From: Leptolyngbyaceae cyanobacterium MAG.088
GTDB taxonomy: Bacteria > Cyanobacteriota > Cyanobacteriia > Phormidesmidales > Phormidesmidaceae
DNA length: 45,287 nucleotides
NCBI GenBank assembly: GCA_019634055.1
Contig: JAHQVZ010000364.1
Location: forward strand, 1 to 45,287
Direction: 5' to 3'
Shown here: positions 11,090 to 19,974 of the stretch, piece after piece
How positions within the stretch are numbered: position 1 is the first letter of the stretch
How the letters are laid out: each line of letters starts with the position of its first letter
Made by a program: the position numbers and the translations under genes
Notes under the pieces: generated by a model
The model's database searches: none
Seen by the model: only the letters and a program-made list of their open reading frames with translations
Told to the model about the DNA's origin: nothing

Positions 11090-13129
11090 TTACCACACTC
11101 TCCACTCTTCCCAATCCAAGTTAAAAATGGACGTATCTGGAAAAGCAGTCGGATTGCCACGGGCCTCAATTCTTTGCTGCAGTTCCAATAGGTCTGGCTC
11201 CAGCCGAGGTAAATCATCCACCAAACTATAGGGTAAAAGCTGATTCTCTAAGGCGTAGTCAATCGTTGCGCCTGCAGCGATGCCAGCTGACCATTCAAAA
11301 GAATGCACTCGGTAGGCGGCAGCGGCAATCGTACTGGTGGCAATACTCTTACCCGCAACCAGCAGGTTATCAATTTTTTGAGGAATCATTGCCCGCAAAG
11401 GAATCTGCCCTGGATAGCTCTGACCATGAGCCCGCCGAATACCCTCTCGCTCCGTATTTCCAGGTAGCTCTGCCGGGGATAGCTGCATACATGGGTGGAA
11501 GTCAATCGCATACTGAGCAATGCCTAGAGCATCTGGAAAAATCGTGGACCGAGTCCGACGAGGGATATCCTCAGCAGCTTGATCAGTCTCAATGGCAGCA
11601 GTTGTTTCTAAACCTGCCAGCGCCCGACGTAAGGATAGATACATGCCATCCGGTAGCTGCGTCTGATAGTACTCGTCATTGTAATCAACGCGAGAAATAT
11701 CAATTTCATTGATCATAAATCCGTCAGGATGCCCATAGGCAGGCCGTCCCACAATTCGACGTCCCTCACGAATATAAGGGTGTTTCGACAAACCATGGGC
11801 TGTATTCATTGGGGTGTCAAAACCAGTTAAAAATTGATAGCGCAAATCCACATCCTTGATGCCGTAGCCTAGCTGAGAATCTGTCAAACCACCAATCAAC
11901 CAGTGGTAATAACTAAAGGCATTTTCCTCACCTCGCCGGAGAGTATCCACCCGCAATCCCCCAAGCCAGCCTCCGGGTTCCAGCTGCCCTGTCGCTTCTA
12001 ACTGGTCATGGGAATAAATCAGGTTATCTACCGACGTGCCTGGGCGATAATCATTCCCCCAGGTCCAGTTTTGCATGGAGATATCTCCTGGCTTAATATC
12101 ACTAACGCCAAAAATGCGTCGTTCAGGACGTTCCCCTGGAGCCAAGAGACGACGATAGGTAAACACAAAGTCGATGTAATTTATATTGTCGCGTTCGCGC
12201 TCAAAACTGAAATAGGGCGCGTAGATATCGTAGTAATCAGGCCTCGGTTGCACTCGAGACTCGTCAGTGCGTTCCATGGCAAAGGTATAGGTAAACCCCT
12301 GGGTACAGTATGGATCGCCCGTTAATGTCGGTGAAGACGGGTTGAGATAGGTTTTAGGGTCCAACCCTAAGCGATAGGGCACCCCAGATAGGGCAATGAC
12401 TTCACCAGTTTCTGTGGCTTCGACAACGTACCATTTAGCGGGCCCTGTATTGCCAGTGGGCTGAAAGCGAATAACTTTTTTACTCAACCGCTCTGAGTCT
12501 TCGTAGCGGTAGATGTCTTCATAGAAAACGGATAAGGGTTCAGTATTGAGAGGCGGTGTACCCGGTGCTGGGCTATGTTGGAGTGCGATCGCACTCTCAA
12601 TCATCGCCCCCTGAATATCTATCTCTTTCACAACAGTTGACGGAAACCATTTCAGCGTCCCATCGCCTTCGCGAGCGGCCTCCTGGAGCATGTCAACTAA
12701 AATATTGTGGGCATCTACGGGCAAAAAACAAACTGCGCTAACCCAACAATCACCTGGATTTTGCCGACCATAATGATCCAGTACACGCTGTCGCAGCTGC
12801 TTGTATCCTGCCGCATAAAACTGAAGTTGACGCTGCATCTTAGCCTCATCTAGGGCCGTTGTTCCTTGAGAGGTCAACTGTCCCCCTAACCAATCAGTCA
12901 TTTCTGTTAGGCAAACCGTACGTCCTGCCTGCAAACTCTCATAGGCGGTAGCAACTCCTGCAAGACCACCACCCACCACTAAAACATCACAACGTTCAGT
13001 CTGTTCAATAGATGACTCTATGGAGTTTGGAGCAGCAGCTAAAGGGCTAGCTACAAGTAGAAAGAGACCCACTGCCGATAAGAAGCGTTGACCGCAAGCA
13101 CCCCAAACCAAACTGGTAGAAATTCGCAT
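11090..13129 (-). CDS. Secreted FAD-dependent oxidoreductase (FAD_oxidored family)
   Basis: N-terminal signal, dinucleotide-binding CDVLVVGGGLAGVATAYESLQAGRTVCLTE, C-terminal NLLVAGKSIATSTIAAAAYRVHS. Confidence 0.85.
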   Translation of the reverse strand: MRISTSLVWGACGQRFLSAVGLFLLVASPLAAAPNSIESSIEQTERCDVLVVGGGLAGVATAYESLQAGRTVCLTEMTDWLGGQLTSQGTTALDEAKMQRQLQFYAAGYKQLRQRVLDHYGRQNPGDCWVSAVCFLPVDAHNILVDMLQEAAREGDGTLKWFPSTVVKEIDIQGAMIESAIALQHSPAPGTPPLNTEPLSVFYEDIYRYEDSERLSKKVIRFQPTGNTGPAKWYVVEATETGEVIALSGVPYRLGLDPKTYLNPSSPTLTGDPYCTQGFTYTFAMERTDESRVQPRPDYYDIYAPYFSFERERDNINYIDFVFTYRRLLAPGERPERRIFGVSDIKPGDISMQNWTWGNDYRPGTSVDNLIYSHDQLEATGQLEPGGWLGGLRVDTLRRGEENAFSYYHWLIGGLTDSQLGYGIKDVDLRYQFLTGFDTPMNTAHGLSKHPYIREGRRIVGRPAYGHPDGFMINEIDISRVDYNDEYYQTQLPDGMYLSLRRALAGLETTAAIETDQAAEDIPRRTRSTIFPDALGIAQYAIDFHPCMQLSPAELPGNTEREGIRRAHGQSYPGQIPLRAMIPQKIDNLLVAGKSIATSTIAAAAYRVHSFEWSAGIAAGATIDYALENQLLPYSLVDDLPRLEPDLLELQQRIEARGNPTAFPDTSIFNLDWEEWRVW

Positions 13130-13235
13130 ATACGTCTTTCCTTAGTCACTGATATCACTGCATCACAATCATCGCCAGCACTATATATCAAGTAGACATT
13201 CGTAGGCGACATAATTTCATACAGCGGCATACACA

Positions 13236-13622
13236 TCAGCTACCACAGTAAACAATTAAATCGATTTCAACATCACCGTAACCCGCCAAGGCTGTGACCC
13301 CCACAGTTGTCCGACCTGGCAAACGAGTTTGGTCAAAGTACGATGCATAAACCTGATTAACGATCTCGTAATAACGAAAATCTGTCACAAAGATGCGCAC
13401 CATTACAGTATTTTCAAAGCCAGTGTCAGCATAATTCAAAACCCGTTTGAGGTTTTCCATCACCTGACGAGTTTGAGCCTCAATATCAAGCTTTAAGACC
13501 TCTCCAGAATCAGGATCCTCAGACAGCTGCCCTGTCACAAAAAGAAAATCTCCTGCCCTAACAGCATGAGAATAAGGAGCAACAGGAGGAAGAGCATCAG
13601 GCAGAGTAATAAATTCAAGCAT
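13236..13622 (-). CDS. RidA/YjgF/UK114 family enamine/imine deaminase
   Basis: 128 aa; PYSHAVRAGDFLFVTGQLSEDPDSGEV, ARTTVGV-like LPGRTTVGVTALAGYGDVEID. Confidence 0.93.
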   Translation of the reverse strand: MLEFITLPDALPPVAPYSHAVRAGDFLFVTGQLSEDPDSGEVLKLDIEAQTRQVMENLKRVLNYADTGFENTVMVRIFVTDFRYYEIVNQVYASYFDQTRLPGRTTVGVTALAGYGDVEIDLIVYCGS

Positions 13623-13925
13623 CGTAATAGATCACTAAACTCAATATTCGCTGATCTATTTGCTCATTGAAAAAGAATCCGCCCCATAAACAAACCAATT
13701 CATTAAAGAATTACGCCGTCAGCCTCTTCACACCTAACAGGCTTAAAAACTCCAGAATTCGAGCATTTGCTTCAAAACGACCAAACAAACGCCTTCAGCA
13801 CCCTATTACCAAAAATTAACATCCGAAATTTCCTCAGAACATGTGATCATTTCCATGAAATATATGGTACATTTGTATTAGTTAATAGATCGTATGTTCT
13901 ATTCGTTCCTGATCCCTTCTGCAAT

Positions 13926-14849
13926 ATGAACGATTTAGATATGGAACTCCAAACAATCCGGCAGAAGCTACAAACGCTGAAGGCGTCTCCTCCAGAGACA
14001 ATGACATCCCCGTGGAATCCGTCACGCCTAACCGCGCCTTCACCAAACCTAGCTCAAGTAACAACGGCGATTGAAACCTTACGACAGCGGTCGGGACAAA
14101 CCTTGTCCTCTAATGCCGATAGTCCTAGTTTGCAGCAATTTGATGCTGCCCTCACCGCTGTTGACCAACTCGCACAGCAACAACATCAGGCTTTGCAACG
14201 GTTACACGCCTTAGGTAACAATCTAATCCAACAAGCCAATCCGGGTACATCACCAGATATCGATGACATTGCACGCTTTTTGGAAGCCTACCAAAGTATC
14301 CAAATTCCTACGGTTCAAAGGGATACCGATGGATATTTAGATTTGAGATATCACACAGTCCATCTGCAACCAGCTGAGTATGGTAGTGACTCCCATACAG
14401 ACACATGGAACATGCGATCGCAGCTATTCCAACACCCACTAGGACAACCCACCAGACCAATCAATCCAGAGACGCTAGATGAAAGCCCTTACGACAATAA
14501 TCATTTCGATAATCTACTCGGAGACTTGCAACATTTCTGGCAAATCTCAAAGCGTACATTTCAGCGGTGGACAAATCACCACATCCCATCAGCACCAAGA
14601 GGTCGCAATCCAAATTTCACGCTTTTAGATGGTGCTATTTGGTGCATTGGCGCAGTTATTGCCCGCATCATTCTCAACCAAATTTTTCAGTTTTATCCAG
14701 CTCTTTGGACACCTGTAGCCTGTATGGTCATTGCTGGAATTATCTTCACCCTTTACCGATCTATTTTTAGCCCACGCCCTAATCCGCTAGTCGGCTATCG
14801 AACACTCATGATCATTATTGGTCTGCTGATTGGTGGTCGTTTTTCTTAA
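13926..14849 (+). CDS. Uncharacterised protein: helical/coiled N-terminal region and C-terminal TM helices (ORF open from 13767)
   Basis: MNDLDMELQTIRQKLQTLK start, Gln-rich helical middle, hydrophobic C-terminus (LLDGAIWCIGAVIARIILNQ, ALWTPVACMVIAGIIFTLY, TLMIIIGLLIGG). Confidence 0.65.
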   Translation: MNDLDMELQTIRQKLQTLKASPPETMTSPWNPSRLTAPSPNLAQVTTAIETLRQRSGQTLSSNADSPSLQQFDAALTAVDQLAQQQHQALQRLHALGNNLIQQANPGTSPDIDDIARFLEAYQSIQIPTVQRDTDGYLDLRYHTVHLQPAEYGSDSHTDTWNMRSQLFQHPLGQPTRPINPETLDESPYDNNHFDNLLGDLQHFWQISKRTFQRWTNHHIPSAPRGRNPNFTLLDGAIWCIGAVIARIILNQIFQFYPALWTPVACMVIAGIIFTLYRSIFSPRPNPLVGYRTLMIIIGLLIGGRFS

Positions 14850-14983
14850 AATAACAATCTCCAGAACATCCCTTATCTCAGATATCAGAACTTCTACACA
14901 TAGTTTCTCAATATCGTTGTACTAAACAACTTTCATCCATGTTTATTGTCTCAATCTTTCATTTTCTTTAGAGAGGTTTCTCC

Positions 14984-15406
14984 ATGGTCTATCCCACAAA
15001 CTTACCCCATCGTCCTCACTCTCAAAACTTAGGCCCAAAACCTTTGGTCGCCGCTAGTCTCACCATGATCCTAGCCGCACTACTATTCGATTTTAACGGA
15101 CTTAAAAAGTTTGTACCCTCTGCAAATACGGTCAGCCAGCAAACCAACTGTAATGCAGTTGTCAGTGACAGCGCTAAACTCTCCCGAGATCAATTAGCTC
15201 AATTACTAACAATTCCCGAACGAGATGCTAAATCTAGAGTCCGGCAAGTAGTGAGTGAACCCTACTGCCAAATGCCAACTCTCAAAGTTCGATCCGGTGT
15301 AACTGCAGAAAGAGAAGCTTATCCCCTTGCTTTTGATCCTAGTACTACCCTTGTGATTCTGTACGAAAATAATGAATATGCAGGCTATCGTTTCAGCTTT
15401 GAATAA
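14984..15406 (+). CDS. Uncharacterised membrane-anchored protein
   Basis: 140 aa; single N-terminal hydrophobic segment then a soluble domain (LLTIPERDAKSRVRQVVSEPYCQMPTLKVRSGVTAEREAYPLAFD). Confidence 0.75.
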   Translation: MVYPTNLPHRPHSQNLGPKPLVAASLTMILAALLFDFNGLKKFVPSANTVSQQTNCNAVVSDSAKLSRDQLAQLLTIPERDAKSRVRQVVSEPYCQMPTLKVRSGVTAEREAYPLAFDPSTTLVILYENNEYAGYRFSFE

Positions 15407-15932
15407 ACGTCATCTAAATCTCTGGACAGTGTTATTCGGTCTGATAGTAAGCAGTTGTCAGTCCCCAGTAATTCCTCCACAACGTGTGATTAACATTCAA
15501 CAACAATGGGAACTCGAACCAGGTGATCTCATTGGTGAACATCTGGTCATCGGTAGCTTGGGTGATATCTCTATTCAACTTAAACGCCAGTCCCTCAGAG
15601 CCCCTTTCCGAGGCAAAGTAGAACCAAGCACCTATGACCAATGCGTCATTTATTCCACACCTGAGGTTCCAGCCTACCTCTTCCGCTTTTGTGGTTTACG
15701 ACACCCTAAATTTGGCATAGTTAAAGCTGGCCAGAAACTCGGTGGTGGCAGTCATGTCCAATTCGCCACTCTACGTCGTCAACCTGACGGCACCTGGATT
15801 ATTGTTGAACCTTCCACAGGAGTTCTAGAACGAGCAATCTCAACTCAACCGCTTAAAAAGCATCAGTCAACCGATGACAATACTGAAGAAGTTGAACTCG
15901 AGCAGGTCGAGTCACCTCAGTTATCCAACTAA
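15372..15932 (+). CDS. Uncharacterised probable lipoprotein
   Basis: N-terminal LWTVLFGLIVSSC lipobox-like signal; start overlaps the preceding CDS by 35 nt. Confidence 0.75.
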   Translation: MNMQAIVSALNKRHLNLWTVLFGLIVSSCQSPVIPPQRVINIQQQWELEPGDLIGEHLVIGSLGDISIQLKRQSLRAPFRGKVEPSTYDQCVIYSTPEVPAYLFRFCGLRHPKFGIVKAGQKLGGGSHVQFATLRRQPDGTWIIVEPSTGVLERAISTQPLKKHQSTDDNTEEVELEQVESPQLSN

Positions 15933-16011
15933 CAGTCCCTATTCACTACTCTCGTTTTTAGTCGAAACATTCTCTTGATCGAGTATTTCTATTATCGGAG
16001 TCCTGACTACT

Positions 16012-17346
16012 ATGCTGCGCTTCAAGCTCCATCATCTCTTTGCGATTTCTCTTCTAGTCACCGGATTATGCCAGTATCCCGCCCAAGCTATGGGCGTACA
16101 ATTCGACTTGGCAAGCCAAATCTCAGTATCTTCTTCATCTCAAGATCCAGGAGATCACGCTTTAAAATCAGCCATTCTCCCACCAGAGACTTCGGAATTA
16201 CAAGCATCCCGAGAGCCACTTCCAATACCTAAAGCAGCCAGTCAACCTCCTATTAACACCGCCCAATTAACAACTAGATTACCCGACAATGTTATTGCCC
16301 CTACCAGAGTTTTAACACCTCCCCCAACAGAGGCTTTACCGGCGTCTCGCGTGCTAGAACCTCAAACTACTTTGTCACAAAATAAGCCGATTGGCCTGAA
16401 CTTTCAAGACAATAACCCTGCCATATCTACATCCCCTCCTCCTGCTTTGACAAAAGCACCAGAAGAACGAGCACTACCAAACTGGATTTATGAAGGTGGA
16501 TCGGATTCATTAGTCGCTCGAGTCATTGGTAGCGCCGAAGGCACGCGCACTACCAGTGGTAGTCCTACACGAGCCTATTATGGTCACACCGATCCAGGCA
16601 ACGGTGTATGGAACATGGGCACATTTTCGTATCAACATGGCGCGAGTTCTCCTCAGGAAGCCGATAACAAGCAATTGAAAAGACTTGCGGTACAAGGCAA
16701 AACAATCGCTAACCAGGCTAACCGCGTAGCCTTAACAATGACTTTAGGCGAAATGCTCAATGGCCTTGATTTAGCAAATCAATCACCTAGAGCAGCTCTT
16801 GAACGTGGCGGTTATGTTGATCGACTGGTTCAAGCCAGAAAACAGGGTATGGAAAACAGCGATGCCATTATCTGGGCACGCACCTATTCATACTTAAATC
16901 CTGATACCCAGCGTTGGAATGCTCCCGGTTTAGGTAACACGTTACACAGTATCCAACGGGACCAACATCGTCGCCATGATGCAGTTGCTCAAGCCTATAA
17001 CCACTATCAGGCTCATCGAGGCAACACAGACGCACCTCTAGACAACACCTTCCCTCCAGCTGATATAGCCTTAGCTGATCCGTCATTACCTGCAGGAGCC
17101 AATACATTGCCTAAAGATAAAGAAAGCACGACTTCTAAGCAAACTCCAGCTGCCCCCTTAGACTTTAAAGTCGCTGAATCAATTGCATTAGAGCCGAACA
17201 TTCATCAGGAGCCAAACATATCAGACACTATCTCACCCAATGTAGGTAACGAATTATCCCAAACTCACACCCAGGACACCTCACCAAAAGATAGTTCGCA
17301 GGCTCAAGCTACAGATGACGACAGTAAACTCCAGATCCATAGTTAA
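16012..17346 (+). CDS. Secreted protein with lysozyme/transglycosylase-like central segment and Pro/Ser/Thr-rich flanks
   Basis: Signal peptide LHHLFAISLLVTGLCQYPAQA; central VIGSAEGTRTTSGSPTRAYYGHTDPGNGVWNMGTFSYQHG; low-complexity flanks. Confidence 0.65.
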   Translation: MLRFKLHHLFAISLLVTGLCQYPAQAMGVQFDLASQISVSSSSQDPGDHALKSAILPPETSELQASREPLPIPKAASQPPINTAQLTTRLPDNVIAPTRVLTPPPTEALPASRVLEPQTTLSQNKPIGLNFQDNNPAISTSPPPALTKAPEERALPNWIYEGGSDSLVARVIGSAEGTRTTSGSPTRAYYGHTDPGNGVWNMGTFSYQHGASSPQEADNKQLKRLAVQGKTIANQANRVALTMTLGEMLNGLDLANQSPRAALERGGYVDRLVQARKQGMENSDAIIWARTYSYLNPDTQRWNAPGLGNTLHSIQRDQHRRHDAVAQAYNHYQAHRGNTDAPLDNTFPPADIALADPSLPAGANTLPKDKESTTSKQTPAAPLDFKVAESIALEPNIHQEPNISDTISPNVGNELSQTHTQDTSPKDSSQAQATDDDSKLQIHS

Positions 17347-17480
17347 ATGACTAAACCAAACTAAGAAGTTTCTCAACTACATTCAAATGAATATCTGTAG
17401 AGTCTTCTACGGAAAACTCCAGTTCTAGAACTGGACAAAATTTATATGACAATAGACAACATTAAAAAAAGCAAGCTAGA

Positions 17481-17945
17481 GTGAATCTGGTGTCGGCTGG
17501 CCATGTAAAGCTCATGCAACCTCCATCTTCTCCAATTTCATCCCTTGCAGACGCTATTGAACGTTGCCAAGTTCTGGGCATGCGTTTAAGTCGTCAGCGT
17601 CGTTACATCTTAGAATTGCTTTGGGACGTTCGAGAGCACCTATCTGCCCGTGATATCTATGATGCCCTTAATCAACGGGGCCAAAAGATAGGCCATACAT
17701 CTGTTTATCAAAACTTAGATGCTTTGTTCGAACACGGCATCATTGAATGTATTGAACGCTCAGATGGACGCCTATACGGTCATCTGAATAGCTCTCACAG
17801 TCATGTCAATTGCCTAGATACTCAGAAAATTATTGATATTAATATTGAATTACCCAGCGCAGTGCTCCAAGAAGTGGAACAACGCACTGGGATGACGATT
17901 ACAGATTATCGTGTTGATTTTTTCGGAACTACAAATAATAAATAA
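17481..17945 (+). CDS. Fur-family transcriptional regulator lacking CxxC structural zinc motifs
   Basis: MRLSRQRRYILELLWDVREHLSARDIYDAL, GHTSVYQNLDALFEHGIIE winged helix; HSHVNCLDTQKIIDI. Confidence 0.88.
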   Translation: MNLVSAGHVKLMQPPSSPISSLADAIERCQVLGMRLSRQRRYILELLWDVREHLSARDIYDALNQRGQKIGHTSVYQNLDALFEHGIIECIERSDGRLYGHLNSSHSHVNCLDTQKIIDINIELPSAVLQEVEQRTGMTITDYRVDFFGTTNNK

Positions 17946-18004
17946 TCAAAAATTCTGACGGCACAAACGCTCATTATAAAGATTCTGCGGGCTAAAGTTT
18001 TTCC

Positions 18005-18079
18005 TTAGTCACTGAGTACATCACGACTAAACAATACAAATACCGTTCCAAATACAATTACAGCTAATGTCAAATCCAT
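18005..18079 (-). CDS. Candidate 24-aa single-TM peptide MDLTLAVIVFGTVFVLFSRDVLSD (absent from the ORF track)
   Basis: Uninterrupted ATG-to-TAA frame; GAGG Shine-Dalgarno-like element about 9 nt upstream; hydrophobic core then charged tail. Confidence 0.4.
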   Translation of the reverse strand: MDLTLAVIVFGTVFVLFSRDVLSD

Positions 18080-18345
18080 AATCTAAGGCCTCATGTAAAG
18101 ACAAATCATTATTAGATTGCCCTGATTTATGTCCTAAGTCCAGTACTTAAATATTTTTTGTTGCAATTTTCATATTCAATAGTTCAGGCCAGAGATAAAT
18201 AAATCAGACCATCAGCTATTAATGTCCTTCAGAAAATATGAATCGTACAATGTTAGGCCGCAAACTTAGTATCGCCTCTGTCAAAACATAGACTCAATTT
18301 TATAACTTCGTAGTTGCGAAAATCATTATCTGGCAGCCCATGTCT

Positions 18346-19473
18346 CTAACTACGAATTTGCACAGGCATAACTAGGTAGGTCATTTGCAGTCCACTAACG
18401 GGCGTTAAAATCGCTGGACTTGTCGAAGAATTGCACTGGAGTTGAATTTCAGCACTCGGTAACGCTCGTAAGCCTTCTAGTAAATATCTGACATTAAAAG
18501 CAATGTCTAGATCGTCGCCAGTCACTTGGGCCGTCATCTCTTCTCGACCGCTACCAACTTCTTGTGCTTCCACTGAAAGAGCCAATGTTTGGTTTGCACT
18601 AGCAATGGAAAGTTTAACGATGTTATTACGCTGATCAGCTAACACACCTATACGTTCTAAAGCTGACATTAGCTGTTTACGATCTATGGTCAGCTGACGC
18701 TCAAACTGTTTGGGAATTAGTTGACGATAGTTAGGATACTGGCCTTCTAAAAGTCGCGTGGTAATGCGCTGATGACCTAGCTCAAAAACCACTTGGGTAG
18801 GGTCAAATCTGAGCGAAATCGCTTCAGTGCCTTGATAGGCTTGAAGTAAACGCTCTAATTCTCGTAGTGCTTTTCCGGGGACGGTTACATTAATGGAAAG
18901 GTCGATCCCTGAATCATCCACACTCTGGACCACGGCTAGGCGATGACCATCTGTAGCTGCAAATTCTAAATTTTCAGGTTCAGCTACAACATGAACACCA
19001 GTTAGAACCTGTTTAGTTTCATCAGAACTGGTTGCAAATAAAGCGCCTCGTAAGCCTTCCAAAATTGATTCTGCAGAAACACTGGCCACCTGTCCATCTT
19101 CAACTAAAGGAAGATTAGGGTAATCAGTAGCTTCCATTCCCCGGACCTGATATTCACCAGCGGAGCACGTTAGGCTGATCACGGGTTCGGTGTCTGATTG
19201 CTTGAAATCAAGGTCTTCTGGAGGTAATTTGGCAACGATATCTCCGAGCAATTTGGCCGGAACTGTTAATACTCCCCCTTGATCAACATGTGCAGAAAAA
19301 CTAGTTTGAATTCCTAAGGTTTCATCAAAGCTAGTCAGGGTTATACGCTGCGAGTCTTCATTCACATTGACCAAAATATTTGCCAAGACGGGTTTATTCG
19401 GCCTGGAAGGAACGGCCCGACTGACAATTGAAAGGTGTGTGTTGAGATCCCCCTGGGAGCACACGAACTTCAT
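18346..19473 (-). CDS. dnaN: DNA polymerase III subunit beta (sliding clamp); ORF open from 19551, ATG at 19473 preferred
   Basis: MKFVCSQGDLNTHLSIVSRAVPSRPNKPVLANIL, C-terminal LTPVSGLQMTYLVMPVQI. Confidence 0.96.
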   Translation of the reverse strand: MKFVCSQGDLNTHLSIVSRAVPSRPNKPVLANILVNVNEDSQRITLTSFDETLGIQTSFSAHVDQGGVLTVPAKLLGDIVAKLPPEDLDFKQSDTEPVISLTCSAGEYQVRGMEATDYPNLPLVEDGQVASVSAESILEGLRGALFATSSDETKQVLTGVHVVAEPENLEFAATDGHRLAVVQSVDDSGIDLSINVTVPGKALRELERLLQAYQGTEAISLRFDPTQVVFELGHQRITTRLLEGQYPNYRQLIPKQFERQLTIDRKQLMSALERIGVLADQRNNIVKLSIASANQTLALSVEAQEVGSGREEMTAQVTGDDLDIAFNVRYLLEGLRALPSAEIQLQCNSSTSPAILTPVSGLQMTYLVMPVQIRS

Positions 19474-19555
19474 GGCTGGCATATGTCTATCAAGAATGCT
19501 GGCCAATCGTAACACCCTGACAGAAGGATGGAAAGCCTGAATTTCGAACAATCTT

Positions 19556-19911
19556 CATTGTTCTATTCTCTATCTCTAATGACTTATTAGATTTAAACAA
19601 TAGTAGTAGTAGGGCTTGTGGAAACTGTGGAAAACGTTGTTCTAGCCCTTTGGTATTGGTTTTTTGGCATGAAATCGACTTGTGGAAAAGATGTGAATAT
19701 TTAAGGACGTTTTCCACAAGTTCTGAGGGGCGTGAATTTTTTTCCCCATGGCCTATGCTATTCTCCCCAGCTAATCCCCACATTTTCCACAGCTCAAATG
19801 GAGTTTTCCACAAGTGAATACGTCTCTATTTTGGAATTAAACTTAATACTGTCAATGCTTTAGCTAGCAAACCAGTCAATAAAATAAGATCTGCAGTACT
19901 ATTTTTCCACA
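19556..19911. other. oriC: Putative chromosomal replication origin (oriC): DnaA-box cluster, GC cluster, DnaA-trio-like tract, AT-rich segment
   Basis: Boxes TGTGGAAAC 19617-19625; TGTGGAAAA 19626-19634 and 19681-19689; TTTTCCACA 19710-19718, 19783-19791, 19804-19812, 19903-19911; TAGTAGTAGTAG 19601-19612; AT-rich 19556-19600. Confidence 0.85.
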
Positions 19912-19974
19912 GCTTTGCTAACGCAAACACACATTGTGAATGATGTTCCAGAGTGTGTCTGCGTCATTGTCCAG

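Noticed and set aside
19490-19813. 107-aa minus-strand ORF upstream of dnaN
   Set aside because: It overlaps the DnaA-box cluster and the true dnaN start; composition looks non-coding and the origin explains the sequence.
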